Below are positions 15,507 to 22,820 of a DNA stretch of 25,932 bases, piece after piece. The DNA comes from M55B167 sp046482825 (GTDB lineage: Bacteria; Verrucomicrobiota; Kiritimatiellia; RFP12; UBA1067). The stretch spans positions 1 to 25,932 of the forward strand of contig JAWOEI010000064.1 of the NCBI GenBank assembly GCA_046482825.1, in the 5' to 3' direction. Every line of letters begins with the position of its first letter. Within the stretch, counting starts at the first letter, position 1. The notes beneath the pieces were generated by a model. The model was not told the DNA's origin. It was given only the letters and a program-made list of their open reading frames with translations, and searched no databases. Both the position numbers and the translations under genes were made by a program.

Positions 15507-16580
15507 ATGAGACAGCATTCGGAATATAGGCAAACAGGAGCTTTGAGGACTTCACAGGATGGTCCGCGGATACTTGCATGGGAGATCACCCGCCGCTGTC
15601 CGCTGGCGTGTAAACACTGCCGGGCAGGGGCTCAGGATCATGAATACAGCGGAGAACTTACAACTGATGAATGTCTGCAAGTACTGAATTCACTGGCGTC
15701 GTTTTCGCGGCCTATGATTATATGGACAGGCGGAGAGCCGATGTACAGGCCGGATATGGTTGATCTGGTGAGGGCCGCGAAGGAGAGGGGAATCCGTTCC
15801 GTGATGGCGCCCTGCGGCACCCTGGTGAACAAGGAGGCGCTTGCAGAGCTTAAAAATGCGGGAGTGATGGCTTGCAGTTTTAGTGTGGATGGTGCCAGTG
15901 CTGTTTCGCATGATGCTTTCCGGGGTGTTGAAGGGGCTTTTGAGAATATTATCAGAGCGATGAAGGTGGCTTCGGAAATTGGCATGCCCTTTCAGGTGAA
16001 CACCACTGTCAGCCAGCTGAACCGGGATGAGCTGCCTGCTGTTCGTGAGCTGGCCGTTGAACTCGGTGCGAAAATGCTTGATCTTTTTTTTCTGGTTCCG
16101 GTTGGCAGGGGTAGGGGGGTAGGTGATCTGGCTCTTCCCCCTGCTGAAACTGAAGAGATACTGAGCTGGATGTTTGAGATGAATCAGAGCGGGCCGATTC
16201 CCATGCGGGAGACCTGTGCACCACAGGCGGTTCGCATCTGGAACAGCATGGGAAGACCCGGCAGACAACCTTCAGGCTGCATGGGGGGCAAGGGGTTTGT
16301 TTTCATTTCACACACGGGGATATTGCAGCCTTGCGGTTTTCTGGATATTCCCAGCGGTGACCTGCGTGCTTCCGGTTTTGATTTCAGAAAAGCCTACGAG
16401 GAGTCGGAGGTTTTCAACGATCTGAAACGCTGTGATGATCTGGGGGGCGGCTGCGGCCGATGCGCTTTCCGTTATGATTGCAGCGGATGCCGGGCGAGAG
16501 CTTATGCTGCTACCGGTGATTACATGGCCGCCGATCCTTCCTGTCCGCTTGCTGGAGCTGTGGAGCGTGCTGATTTTTAA
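15507..16580 (+). CDS. ahbD: Heme b synthase (Fe-coproporphyrin III decarboxylase, radical SAM)
   Basis: AhbD decarboxylates two propionates of Fe-coproporphyrin III to vinyls, the last step of the siroheme-dependent heme route. The protein has 357 residues. The radical SAM motif is C31-x3-C35-x2-C38 (RRCPLACKHCRAG), followed by IWTGGEP. The family's SRISxDG-like strand appears as CSFSVDGASAVSHDAFRG. The SPASM region has GCMGGKGFVFISHTGILQPC, then GGCGRCAFRYDCSGCRARA and DPSC, enough cysteines for an auxiliary cluster. No Shine-Dalgarno sequence precedes the ATG, and I see no better in-frame start. It probably shares a transcript with ahbC, across a 109-bp gap holding a REP-like hairpin. AhbA and AhbB, which make the AhbC substrate, are not in the window. 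Confidence 0.88.
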   Translation: MRQHSEYRQTGALRTSQDGPRILAWEITRRCPLACKHCRAGAQDHEYSGELTTDECLQVLNSLASFSRPMIIWTGGEPMYRPDMVDLVRAAKERGIRSVMAPCGTLVNKEALAELKNAGVMACSFSVDGASAVSHDAFRGVEGAFENIIRAMKVASEIGMPFQVNTTVSQLNRDELPAVRELAVELGAKMLDLFFLVPVGRGRGVGDLALPPAETEEILSWMFEMNQSGPIPMRETCAPQAVRIWNSMGRPGRQPSGCMGGKGFVFISHTGILQPCGFLDIPSGDLRASGFDFRKAYEESEVFNDLKRCDDLGGGCGRCAFRYDCSGCRARAYAATGDYMAADPSCPLAGAVERADF

Positions 16581-16582
16581 TC

Positions 16583-16611
16583 TTGAAATAAGGGACTCTT
16601 GTCTTTAACAT
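16583..16611 (+). promoter_or_regulatory. Candidate promoter for eno
   Basis: TTGAAA (16583-16588), 17-bp spacer, TAACAT (16606-16611). A transcript would have an 80-nt leader containing CCTGT/ACAGG near 16638-16655. Confidence 0.45.
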
Positions 16612-16698
16612 GTGAGCCTTTGATTTACCCCCTCTCTGCCTGTATTTCTGACAGGGGAGGGATTCAACCCCCAAAAACCTGAAACTAGGAATAATATT

Positions 16699-17973
16699 AT
16701 GTCACAGATTGTTGAAATTACCTCCAGAGAAATTCTGGATTCTCGCGGTAATCCGACCGTGGAGACCGAGATTTATCTTGAGACCGGCATTGTCGGTCGT
16801 GCCGCTGTGCCTTCAGGAGCCTCAACAGGCGAGAACGAAGCAGTTGAGCTGCGTGACGGCGATAAGGACCGTTATCTCGGCAAGGGAACATTGAATGCGG
16901 TTAAAAACGTCAATGAAGTTATTGCTCCTGAACTGATAGGTTATGAAGTTACTGATCAGGTTGCCATAGACCGCACAATGATTGAGTTGGACGGAACAGA
17001 GACAAAGAGCAAACTGGGCGCAAACGCTATTCTTTCGGTTTCTCTGGCATGTGCGGATGCATCCGCCAAGGAGCTGGGGCTGCCTCTCTTCCGTTATGTA
17101 GGAGGTACAAACGCCAAGACTCTGCCGGTTCCAATGATGAACATCATCAACGGAGGTTCCCACTCTGATGCACCTATCGCATTCCAGGAGTTTATGATAC
17201 GTCCTGTAGGCGCACCTTCATTCCGCGAAGGCCTGCGTATGGGTGCGGAAGTATTTCACGCACTCAAGGCTATTATAAAGGGTAAGGGGCTGAGCACTGC
17301 CGTAGGTGATGAAGGTGGTTTTGCTCCGAACTTTTCCGGTGGAACAGAGGAAGCTCTCGATTCCATTATCCAGGCTGTCAAGGATGCCGGCTATGAGCCG
17401 GAAAAGGATGTGACTATTGCACTTGACTGTGCCTGTTCCGAGTTTTTCAGTGATGGCGTTTACGATTACACGAAATTTGAAGGCGATTCAGGAGCTAAGC
17501 GCAGCAGTGCTGAGCAGGCCGATTATCTTGCTGAACTGATCTCCAAGTATCCCATCGACTCTATTGAAGACGGGTGCGATGAGAATGATTGGGACGGCTG
17601 GAAAATTCTGACGGATAAAATAGGCGGCAAGTGTCAGCTTGTCGGCGATGATCTGTTTGTGACTAACGTGAAATTCCTCAAACGCGGTATTGATGAAGGC
17701 TGCGGCAACTCCATCCTGATCAAGGTCAACCAGATCGGCACTCTCACGGAAACTCTGGATGCTATTGAAATGGCTCACAAAGCCGGTTATACCGCTGTTG
17801 TAAGTCATCGTTCAGGGGAAACCGAGGATACCGCCATTGCCGATATATCAGTTGCTGTGAATGCGGGTCAGATTAAAACAGGTTCTCTCAGCCGTACCGA
17901 CCGTATATGTAAATACAATCAGCTTCTTCGTATTGAGGAGATGCTTGATGCCGGAGCCATTTACGGCGGTTGA
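16699..17973 (+). CDS. eno: Enolase (phosphopyruvate hydratase)
   Basis: Enolase interconverts 2-phosphoglycerate and phosphoenolpyruvate in glycolysis and gluconeogenesis. The 424-residue protein has every hallmark: EILDSRGNPTVE at the start, the mobile loop PSGASTGENEAVELRD, GGSHSDAPIAFQEFMI, VGDEGGFAP with a catalytic Glu, the metal ligands in ALDCACSEFF, SIEDGCDENDWDGW and VGDDLFVTN, the catalytic Lys in ILIKVNQIGT, and SHRSGETEDTAIADI. The HSDAPIAF variant, where many bacteria have HADNNVDI, and the Leu-rich C-terminus recall the Bacteroidota/PVC branch. AGGA lies 9 bp upstream of the ATG. The gene has its own candidate promoter and a strong terminator, so it is probably monocistronic. 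Confidence 0.98.
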   Translation: MSQIVEITSREILDSRGNPTVETEIYLETGIVGRAAVPSGASTGENEAVELRDGDKDRYLGKGTLNAVKNVNEVIAPELIGYEVTDQVAIDRTMIELDGTETKSKLGANAILSVSLACADASAKELGLPLFRYVGGTNAKTLPVPMMNIINGGSHSDAPIAFQEFMIRPVGAPSFREGLRMGAEVFHALKAIIKGKGLSTAVGDEGGFAPNFSGGTEEALDSIIQAVKDAGYEPEKDVTIALDCACSEFFSDGVYDYTKFEGDSGAKRSSAEQADYLAELISKYPIDSIEDGCDENDWDGWKILTDKIGGKCQLVGDDLFVTNVKFLKRGIDEGCGNSILIKVNQIGTLTETLDAIEMAHKAGYTAVVSHRSGETEDTAIADISVAVNAGQIKTGSLSRTDRICKYNQLLRIEEMLDAGAIYGG

Positions 17974-17996
17974 TTTATATTTTACAAGAGTGTGAA

Positions 17997-18030
17997 AAAA
18001 AACCGGCCGGGATATTCCGGCCGGTTTTTT
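17997..18030. terminator. Bidirectional rho-independent terminator after eno
   Basis: CCGGCCGG (18003-18010), loop GATATT, CCGGCCGG (18017-18024), flanked by A6 and T6 that extend the stem to 14 bp. It works in principle on either strand. Confidence 0.95.
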
Positions 18031-18114
18031 CTGTCTGTAGTGAAGTGACAGGCAGGAGTTTTCTCCGGGTTTAATCATCCGGCACTGTGATATTGTGAAC
18101 ATATCCGGTTGGAT

Positions 18115-18143
18115 TTGACAAAACAGTAAAATATTGATAATCT
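18115..18143 (+). promoter_or_regulatory. Candidate promoter for citrate synthase, with a long leader
   Basis: A consensus TTGACA (18115-18120) is followed after 17 bp by TAATCT (18138-18143), or after 15 bp by GATAAT. The leader to the ATG at 18411 would be about 260 nt. It holds an inverted repeat GCAAACA/TGTTTGC (18193-18223) and no obvious gene, so leader-based control is possible. Confidence 0.45.
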
Positions 18144-18410
18144 GACTGGCGAATTTTAAATACGCAATCGGTATTAAAAATTAAGCGTGTGAGCAAACAA
18201 ATCCCGGCTGATTTTCTGTTTGCATAATAATAACAGTAAACAACTGCGTGCAGCTTCCTGAAAGTGAAAATTTTGAACGGGACGCAGGCAGTATTTCCTT
18301 CTCTCCGATCAATTGTGGGAGCGGACTCTCTTGAAGGTGCGGAGATAGCAGGTGACGGAGAGGAAACTGCAGTCTGTTTTACTGAAAAGTGCCGGAGGAG
18401 AATTGAAAGT

Positions 18411-19784
18411 ATGATATCCAATACGCCGAATACAGTCATAGGAGCCGATCTGGTCAGAAATTATGCTGATAAGATTCGCACAAGAGGAAAAATAGACAGG
18501 CAGCTTTTTGAAAAATACAATGTTAAACGCGGTCTGCGGAATACGGACGGAACCGGTGTGCTTGTCGGGCTTACAACTATCGGTAATGTTCACGGTTATG
18601 TGATATCCGAAAGTGAGAAAGTTTCCTGTCCCGGTGCTCTTTATTATCGCGGCATCGACGTTGCTGATCTGGTGAAAGGTTTCCAGTCTGAAAACCGTTT
18701 CGGTTTTGAGGAATGTGCCTACCTGTTGCTTTTCGGAGAACTCCCTGATCGCGATCAGCTCAGGAACTGGGAGGAACTGCTTTCGGAACGGAGAGCGCTT
18801 CCCGACGGATTTAAAGAGAATGCCATTATCAGGGCCCCCGGCCGCGATCTCATGAACAGCATTGCCCGCGCGGTTCTGACAGCCTATACATATGATTCCG
18901 AACCGGACAGGATAGATCTGGATTCCACTTTCTGTCAGAGCATTGATTTGATCGCCCGGTTTCCTGTCTATGCCGCCTATGCCTATCAGGCCAAGGCGCA
19001 TTACCATATGAATCAGAGTCTTATGCTGCGGAATCCTGAAGCCGGTCTGAGCACCGCTGAAAATTTCCTGATGCTGATGCGTGAGGACGGCATGTATTCC
19101 AAACTGGAGGCTGAACTGCTTGATTTATGTCTGGTGCTGCATGCGGAACATGGCGGGGGTAACAATTCAGCTTTTACCACCCATGTGGTGACATCCTCCT
19201 GTACCGATACCTACAGTGCAATTGCCGCAGCTGCTATTTCTCTTAAAGGACCCCGGCACGGCGGCGCAAACCTTCGCGTTATGGAACAGATGCGGGAAAT
19301 TAAAGAGAATATCGATCATTGGGATAATGAGGGTGAAATAGCGGATTATCTGAAGAAGATTCTAGATAAAAAAGCGGGCGATGGCACGGGGCTGATTTAC
19401 GGTCTCGGGCATGCCGTTTATACTCTTTCCGATCCGCGTACCGACATGTTGCGCATCAAGGCGCGCGCTCTTGCAAAGAGTAAAGGAAGGGAAGAGGAAC
19501 TTAAACTTTACGAAACCATAGAGCGCATCGGGCCGGAGGTATTCAATCGTAATCGAGACAAAAAACGCGATCTCTGTGCCAATGTTGATTTCTATTCCGG
19601 GTTTGTTTATGATATGCTGAATATACCGGTTGATCTTTACACGCCGCTTTTCGCTGTGGCCCGAGTGGTTGGCTGGTGTGCCCACCGTATTGAGGAGCTT
19701 ATCAACAGCGGACCGATTATACGGCCTGCTTATAAAGCGATTACACAGGAGCGTCCGTATGTCAGTATTGATCAGCGGACTTAA
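18411..19784 (+). CDS. gltA: Citrate synthase
   Basis: The enzyme condenses acetyl-CoA with oxaloacetate to citrate, the entry to the TCA cycle or to glutamate synthesis in anaerobes. The catalytic residues are in place: H283 in GPRHGGAN, H334 in GLGHAVYTLSDPR and D393 in NVDFYSGF; H247 lies in the substrate motif LHAEHGGGNN. The 457-residue length and the spelling HGGGNNSAFTTHVV point to the longer Si-type branch found in Firmicutes and PVC bacteria. I start at 18411 because GGAGGAG lies 10 bp upstream. The open frame continues to 18264, but those 49 residues do not look like citrate synthase. It is separated from eno by a strong terminator. A 2-methylcitrate synthase role cannot be excluded. 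Confidence 0.94.
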   Translation: MISNTPNTVIGADLVRNYADKIRTRGKIDRQLFEKYNVKRGLRNTDGTGVLVGLTTIGNVHGYVISESEKVSCPGALYYRGIDVADLVKGFQSENRFGFEECAYLLLFGELPDRDQLRNWEELLSERRALPDGFKENAIIRAPGRDLMNSIARAVLTAYTYDSEPDRIDLDSTFCQSIDLIARFPVYAAYAYQAKAHYHMNQSLMLRNPEAGLSTAENFLMLMREDGMYSKLEAELLDLCLVLHAEHGGGNNSAFTTHVVTSSCTDTYSAIAAAAISLKGPRHGGANLRVMEQMREIKENIDHWDNEGEIADYLKKILDKKAGDGTGLIYGLGHAVYTLSDPRTDMLRIKARALAKSKGREEELKLYETIERIGPEVFNRNRDKKRDLCANVDFYSGFVYDMLNIPVDLYTPLFAVARVVGWCAHRIEELINSGPIIRPAYKAITQERPYVSIDQRT

Positions 19785-19812
19785 AAAAACCCGTTTAACA
19801 AGGAGGTGGTAT

Positions 19813-19857
19813 ATGAACATACTATTCGCACAGCAGGATGTGCATACAAAACAGTAG
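19813..19857 (+). CDS. 14-codon ORF with a perfect Shine-Dalgarno sequence, possible leader peptide or micropeptide
   Basis: AAGGAGGT (19800-19807), a full complement of the 16S anti-SD, lies 5 bp before ATG. The frame reads MNILFAQQDVHTKQ and stops at TAG. It begins 28 bp after the citrate synthase stop. The peptide is neither a signal sequence nor rich in one amino acid, so it does not look like a classical attenuator. The remains of a decayed gene start are a good alternative. Confidence 0.35.
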   Translation: MNILFAQQDVHTKQ

Positions 19858-19895
19858 CATCTGACTTACGGCGCGGCATCTGCAGCGGAGCATGG

Positions 19896-19934
19896 GTATG
19901 GCGTATTCAGCAGTTTATCCTGTTTATGCCATAC
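19896..19934 (+). terminator. Stem-loop after citrate synthase, possible terminator
   Basis: GTATGGCGTA (19896-19905) pairs with TATGCCATAC (19925-19934), 10 pairs with one G-U, loop 19 nt. A run of six Ts lies 13 bp downstream (19948-19953), which is farther than usual. Confidence 0.35.
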
Positions 19935-19991
19935 GCTTTGCATTGTGTTTTTTCGTCTGTAAAATAAATCAAACTAAGCGCAATGTCGCTG

Positions 19992-20020
19992 TTGACCTTT
20001 GAAGGCCAAAATCATATACT
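19992..20020 (+). promoter_or_regulatory. Promoter for rpoZ-smpB-tatA
   Basis: TTGACC (19992-19997), exactly 17 bp, TATACT (20015-20020). The start codon of rpoZ follows 28 bp later. This is the best sigma70-like match in the window. Confidence 0.68.
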
Positions 20021-20047
20021 GTCTTGTTCAACTTACTGGAGGATTTT

Positions 20048-20293
20048 GTGAACATTGAACTGATTGAAAAAGCAAAAGCCCGTGTGCCCAGTGTGCCTGT
20101 GCTGGTCAACCTTGTTTCGAAACGTGTTGATCAGCTTAACAGGGGGGAGCGGCCTTTTGTGAAGCCCCTCTCTCCTGAAGAGGACAGGGCGGATCTGGCT
20201 TTGCGTGAGATTGCTGAAGGATTGATTGTTTCCGAAATTGATTTTGACGCCATTGCGCGTGCTGAACAGGCTCATACACGCTGGTCTGAATAA
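20048..20293 (+). CDS. rpoZ: RNA polymerase omega subunit
   Basis: Omega wraps the beta' C-terminus and helps RNA polymerase assemble. The 81-residue protein shows the family pattern: helix LIEKAKARVPSVPVLVNLVSKRVDQL, then RGERPFVKPL, and the signature DLALREIAEGLIV near residue 58. I use the GTG at 20048, which follows GGAGGA at a 5-bp distance and gives the conserved NIELIEKA start; an upstream ATG at 20024 lacks a ribosome site. smpB starts 33 bp downstream. The promoter at 19992-20020 probably drives all three genes through tatA. Confidence 0.9.
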   Translation: MNIELIEKAKARVPSVPVLVNLVSKRVDQLNRGERPFVKPLSPEEDRADLALREIAEGLIVSEIDFDAIARAEQAHTRWSE

Positions 20294-20326
20294 GATTTGC
20301 TGTGCTGATTCTGTCGGAGCTGTGCT

Positions 20327-20806
20327 ATGGGTGAGAATAAGAAAAAAAAATCGGGAAATCTGACGGTTAATCGCCGTGTTTCCCACGACTATTTTATTCT
20401 CGAGAAGCATGAAGCCGGGATCGAGCTGGTCGGAACGGAAGTCAAAGTTGTCCGCAACGGTGAAGCCGGTCTGAAGGGCTCCTGGGCGGGGGTTGAGAAT
20501 GGAGAACTGATGTTGCATCAGGTGACTATTCCTCCTTATACTTTCGGAAACCGGTTCAATCATGATTCTCAGCGTACCCGGCGTCTGCTGATGCATAAAC
20601 GTGAGATACGTAAACTGCAGGCTGCGTCGGAACAGAAGGGACTCTCCCTGATTCCTCTCAGGTTGTATCTGACACATAAGGGCAGGGTCAAGGTTGAAAT
20701 CGGTGTTTGTCGGGGGAAGGCACAACATGATAAGCGGGAAACAATAAAAAGAAGAGAAGCGGATCTGGAGGCCAGACGGTCGGTAAGGAAGCACTTTCGG
20801 GTATAA
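20327..20806 (+). CDS. smpB: SsrA (tmRNA)-binding protein
   Basis: SmpB brings tmRNA to ribosomes stalled on broken mRNA, so that the stuck peptide is tagged and released. The 159-residue protein has the classic start NRRVSHDYFILEKHEAGIEL, the core GTEVKVVRNGEAGLKGSW, then IPPYTFGNRFNHD, LLMHKREI and LYLTHKGRVKVEIGV. The basic C-terminal tail (EARRSVRKHFRV) is the part that enters the mRNA channel. The first ten residues are lysine-rich. GGAG lies 7 bp before the ATG. The tmRNA gene (ssrA), sometimes a neighbour, is not visible here. The gene is part of rpoZ-smpB-tatA, with 33 and 18 bp between genes. Confidence 0.96.
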   Translation: MGENKKKKSGNLTVNRRVSHDYFILEKHEAGIELVGTEVKVVRNGEAGLKGSWAGVENGELMLHQVTIPPYTFGNRFNHDSQRTRRLLMHKREIRKLQAASEQKGLSLIPLRLYLTHKGRVKVEIGVCRGKAQHDKRETIKRREADLEARRSVRKHFRV

Positions 20807-20824
20807 GTTTTTCAAGGAGATTAC

Positions 20825-21097
20825 ATGATGATGATGCCAATGGGTTTTATACAGAATATCGGACCGACACAGCTTCTGATCGTTCTGATTATTGTGCTGG
20901 TTCTGTTCGGCAGCAACAAGCTGCCGGATCTCGCACGTTCTCTCGGTCGCAGTCTGGGTGAATTTAAAAAGGGTCGCGATGAGGGGGAGAAGCTGGCCAA
21001 TGAAAAGGTCAAGGAGCTTGTCGATGACATCAAAAAAGAGGATGTCCCCGAAGAAAAGGCGGAGAAGGAAACAAGCTCCGGAGAGACAAAAGCTTAG
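20825..21097 (+). CDS. tatA: Sec-independent (Tat) translocase subunit TatA/TatE
   Basis: TatA oligomers form the passage for folded proteins across the cytoplasmic membrane. The 90-residue protein has a single N-terminal membrane helix (about residues 13-28, LLIVLIIVLVLFG), the FG hinge, then the amphipathic helix SNKLPDLARSLGRSLGEFKKG typical of TatA. The acidic and lysine-rich tail is disordered-looking. A run of four Met codons opens the gene; AAGGAG ends 5 bp before the first, so the second or third ATG may also serve. TatB is an alternative, but the short tail favours TatA. No tatC is in the window. The gene is followed by a strong terminator. Confidence 0.93.
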   Translation: MMMMPMGFIQNIGPTQLLIVLIIVLVLFGSNKLPDLARSLGRSLGEFKKGRDEGEKLANEKVKELVDDIKKEDVPEEKAEKETSSGETKA

Positions 21098-21123
21098 TTT
21101 CTTTTTTTGATCAGATGGAATTT

Positions 21124-21151
21124 GGGCGGGTTTGAAAACCCGCCCTTTTTT
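21124..21151 (+). terminator. Rho-independent terminator after tatA
   Basis: GGGCGGGTT, loop TGAA, AACCCGCCC (21124-21145), followed at once by six Ts. A candidate promoter for the next gene begins inside its loop. Confidence 0.95.
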
Positions 21152-21159
21152 GTTATACT
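21132..21159 (+). promoter_or_regulatory. Candidate promoter nested in the tatA terminator
   Basis: TTGAAA (21132-21137) lies in the loop and 3' arm of the terminator, and TATACT (21154-21159) follows after 16 bp. A start near 21166 would give a 45-nt leader to the DUF3127 gene. Confidence 0.5.
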
Positions 21160-21210
21160 GCAGATATGAAGTCCTGAGAAACTTTCAGATAAATTAAGGA
21201 GAAAATCATA

Positions 21211-21543
21211 ATGGCCGGATATGAGATGGTTGGTACGATCAAGCAGATAATGGATGAACGAACTTTTCCCAGCGGCTTTTCAAAACGTGAGTTTGTCATT
21301 ACCTCGGAAGATGATTATCCGCAGGATATTAAATTCGTTCTGTTTAAAGAGAAAGCACGCATGCTTGATGCTTTGCGCACCGGAGAGCGGGTGAAAGTAA
21401 GTTTTGGTATCAAGGGCAATGAATACAAGGAACGTTTTTATGTTGATCTTAACGCTTACAAAATTGAACAGCTGGATGCGGACGGCTCTTCTATTGAATA
21501 TGAGGAGGTGGGTGATCAGCCTGAGGAGGATCTGCCGTTCTGA
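21211..21543 (+). CDS. DUF3127 protein, OB-fold-like with an SSB-type acidic C-terminal tip
   Basis: The 110-residue protein follows the DUF3127 pattern: an N-terminal strand GYEMVGTIKQIM, then SKREFVITSEDDYPQDIKFVLF, ERVKVSFGIKGNEYKERFYVDLNAYKIE. The family is common in Bacteroidota and is usually described as of unknown function. The beta-rich layout looks like an OB fold, and the C-terminus is an acidic tail ending in EEDLPF (residues 105-110). That ending is nearly the DDDIPF tip with which single-stranded DNA-binding protein recruits partners, so ssDNA or RNA binding is a reasonable inference but unproved. A strong AAGGAG lies 9 bp before the ATG. It appears to have its own promoter and a terminator. 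Confidence 0.85.
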   Translation: MAGYEMVGTIKQIMDERTFPSGFSKREFVITSEDDYPQDIKFVLFKEKARMLDALRTGERVKVSFGIKGNEYKERFYVDLNAYKIEQLDADGSSIEYEEVGDQPEEDLPF

Positions 21544-21573
21544 TCATTGCCTATTGCGGAATGCAGTGTTTGT

Positions 21574-21640
21574 AACACAGAGAAAGCAGCTCGGCTGTTT
21601 CTTCTGTGTTGCTGTCGCATCCGGCAGCTCTTTTTGTTTT
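21574..21640 (+). terminator. Long stem-loop and T-rich tail after the DUF3127 gene
   Basis: The arms 21574-21590 (AACACAGAGAAAGCAGC) and 21594-21610 form a 17-bp stem with one mismatch and a few G-U pairs. A second short inverted repeat, GCTG/CAGC (21611-21628), is followed by TCTTTTTGTTTT. Together they look like a terminator, though the T tract is not directly behind the long stem. Confidence 0.6.
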
Positions 21641-21670
21641 ATGATTCTATAGTGACTGACAGACTTTTCC

Positions 21671-22534
21671 ATGAAGAATCCACAGACACTCAAACATTGC
21701 ATTAATACCGGTGCGCAGTGGCTGAAACGCCGTCACATGGAGGATCCGCTTGTAACTGCTGAGCTGCTGGCTGCCCGTCTTTTTGATTGCGGCCGTATGA
21801 ATCTTTACAGATATGCGGATACACTGCCGGAGAAACGTGTGCTTAAAGCTTTCGGCCGTGGTCTCAGGCGCGTGGCCGCAGGTGAGCCGATTCAGTATGT
21901 GCTCGGTGAATGGGATTTCCGGGAGCTTACACTGAAAGTTGATAAACGCGCGCTGATTCCGCGACCTGAGACGGAACTGCTGACAGACCTGGTTCTGAAG
22001 TCAAAGCAGCTGGAAAACACGGAAAACCCGCTGGTGGTGGATGTCGGGACAGGCACCGGATGCATCATTCTTTCAATCGCCCGCTCTTTGAAAGCAGGTG
22101 TTTTTATCGGCATCGATATATCCGGGGATGCTTTGAGTCTGGCCCGCGAAAATGCGGAGCTGACAGGTCTTTCATCGCGGGTTTATTTTGTCCGGAGTGA
22201 CGGCTGCGGCGAGTTTGATCCCGGCAGTGTTGATATTCTTGTTTCAAACCCTCCTTACATACCCTCGAAAGTGGTTGACGGACTTGATCCTAAGATAAGG
22301 CAGCACGAGCCGCGACTTGCTCTGGATGGCGGAGCTGACGGTCTGGATTGCTACCGCAACCTGATTTTTGATGCAGTTATGGTGGTTAAACCGGGCGGCG
22401 CCGTTTTTTTTGAAATAGGCGATGATCAGGCACAAGCCGTATGTGCTTTGATGGAAGAGTTCGGGTTTGTCAATGTTCAGCTGAAAAGTGATCTGAACGG
22501 GAAGGACCGCTTTGTTATTGGCGAACAGAGCTAG
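21671..22534 (+). CDS. prmC: Release factor glutamine methyltransferase
   Basis: PrmC methylates the Gln of the GGQ motif in RF1 and RF2, which speeds peptide release. The 287-residue length is normal. The N-terminal helical domain (residues 1-80) recognises the release factor. The SAM site follows as VVDVGTGTGCIILSIA, with IGIDISGDALSLA, and the catalytic NPPY is at residues 193-196 (VSNPPYIP). RPETELL and EPRLALDGGADGLDCYR are also family marks. Usually prmC lies beside prfA; here it follows the DUF3127 gene, and no prfA is present. No Shine-Dalgarno sequence precedes the ATG at 21671. Confidence 0.96.
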   Translation: MKNPQTLKHCINTGAQWLKRRHMEDPLVTAELLAARLFDCGRMNLYRYADTLPEKRVLKAFGRGLRRVAAGEPIQYVLGEWDFRELTLKVDKRALIPRPETELLTDLVLKSKQLENTENPLVVDVGTGTGCIILSIARSLKAGVFIGIDISGDALSLARENAELTGLSSRVYFVRSDGCGEFDPGSVDILVSNPPYIPSKVVDGLDPKIRQHEPRLALDGGADGLDCYRNLIFDAVMVVKPGGAVFFEIGDDQAQAVCALMEEFGFVNVQLKSDLNGKDRFVIGEQS

Positions 22535-22599
22535 GAACGACATGCATGCTGTGTTATAAGTGCTTCATGAACAACATATTAATAAACTATAGAGAATTT

Positions 22600-22623
22600 C
22601 TCTGCGTCTCTGCGCCTCTGCGC
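22600..22623 (+). repeat. Octamer tandem repeat CTCTGCGN, three units
   Basis: CTCTGCGT, CTCTGCGC and CTCTGCGC lie in exact 8-bp register in the 286-bp gap between prmC and hom. The rest of that gap is AT-rich and holds the hom promoter; I see no gene. Confidence 0.85.
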
Positions 22624-22692
22624 GAGAACGGATTTGATCTGCTCAGTCATCCCATTGGTTTCGATTGTCCAATATTGCCAAGTATAAAAGTA

Positions 22693-22721
22693 TTTTCAGT
22701 GGGACGCTGGTGTTATATAAT
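22693..22721 (+). promoter_or_regulatory. Candidate promoter for hom-lysC
   Basis: TTTTCA (22693-22698), 17-bp spacer, consensus TATAAT (22716-22721). The leader to the hom start would be about 93 nt. Confidence 0.5.
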
Positions 22722-22820
22722 AATTATTCAGTGTTCACATGATGCTTGTAAGCTTTTGATCTATCCTATATCATAATGAACCATTTTTTACGGATAGTAA
22801 GGTATGAAAGCAGGTGATTG

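Noticed and set aside
18309..19007. 232-residue minus-strand ORF
   Set aside because: It is antisense to citrate synthase and has no recognisable content.
20033..20815. 260-residue minus-strand ORF
   Set aside because: It is antisense to rpoZ and smpB, both well supported.
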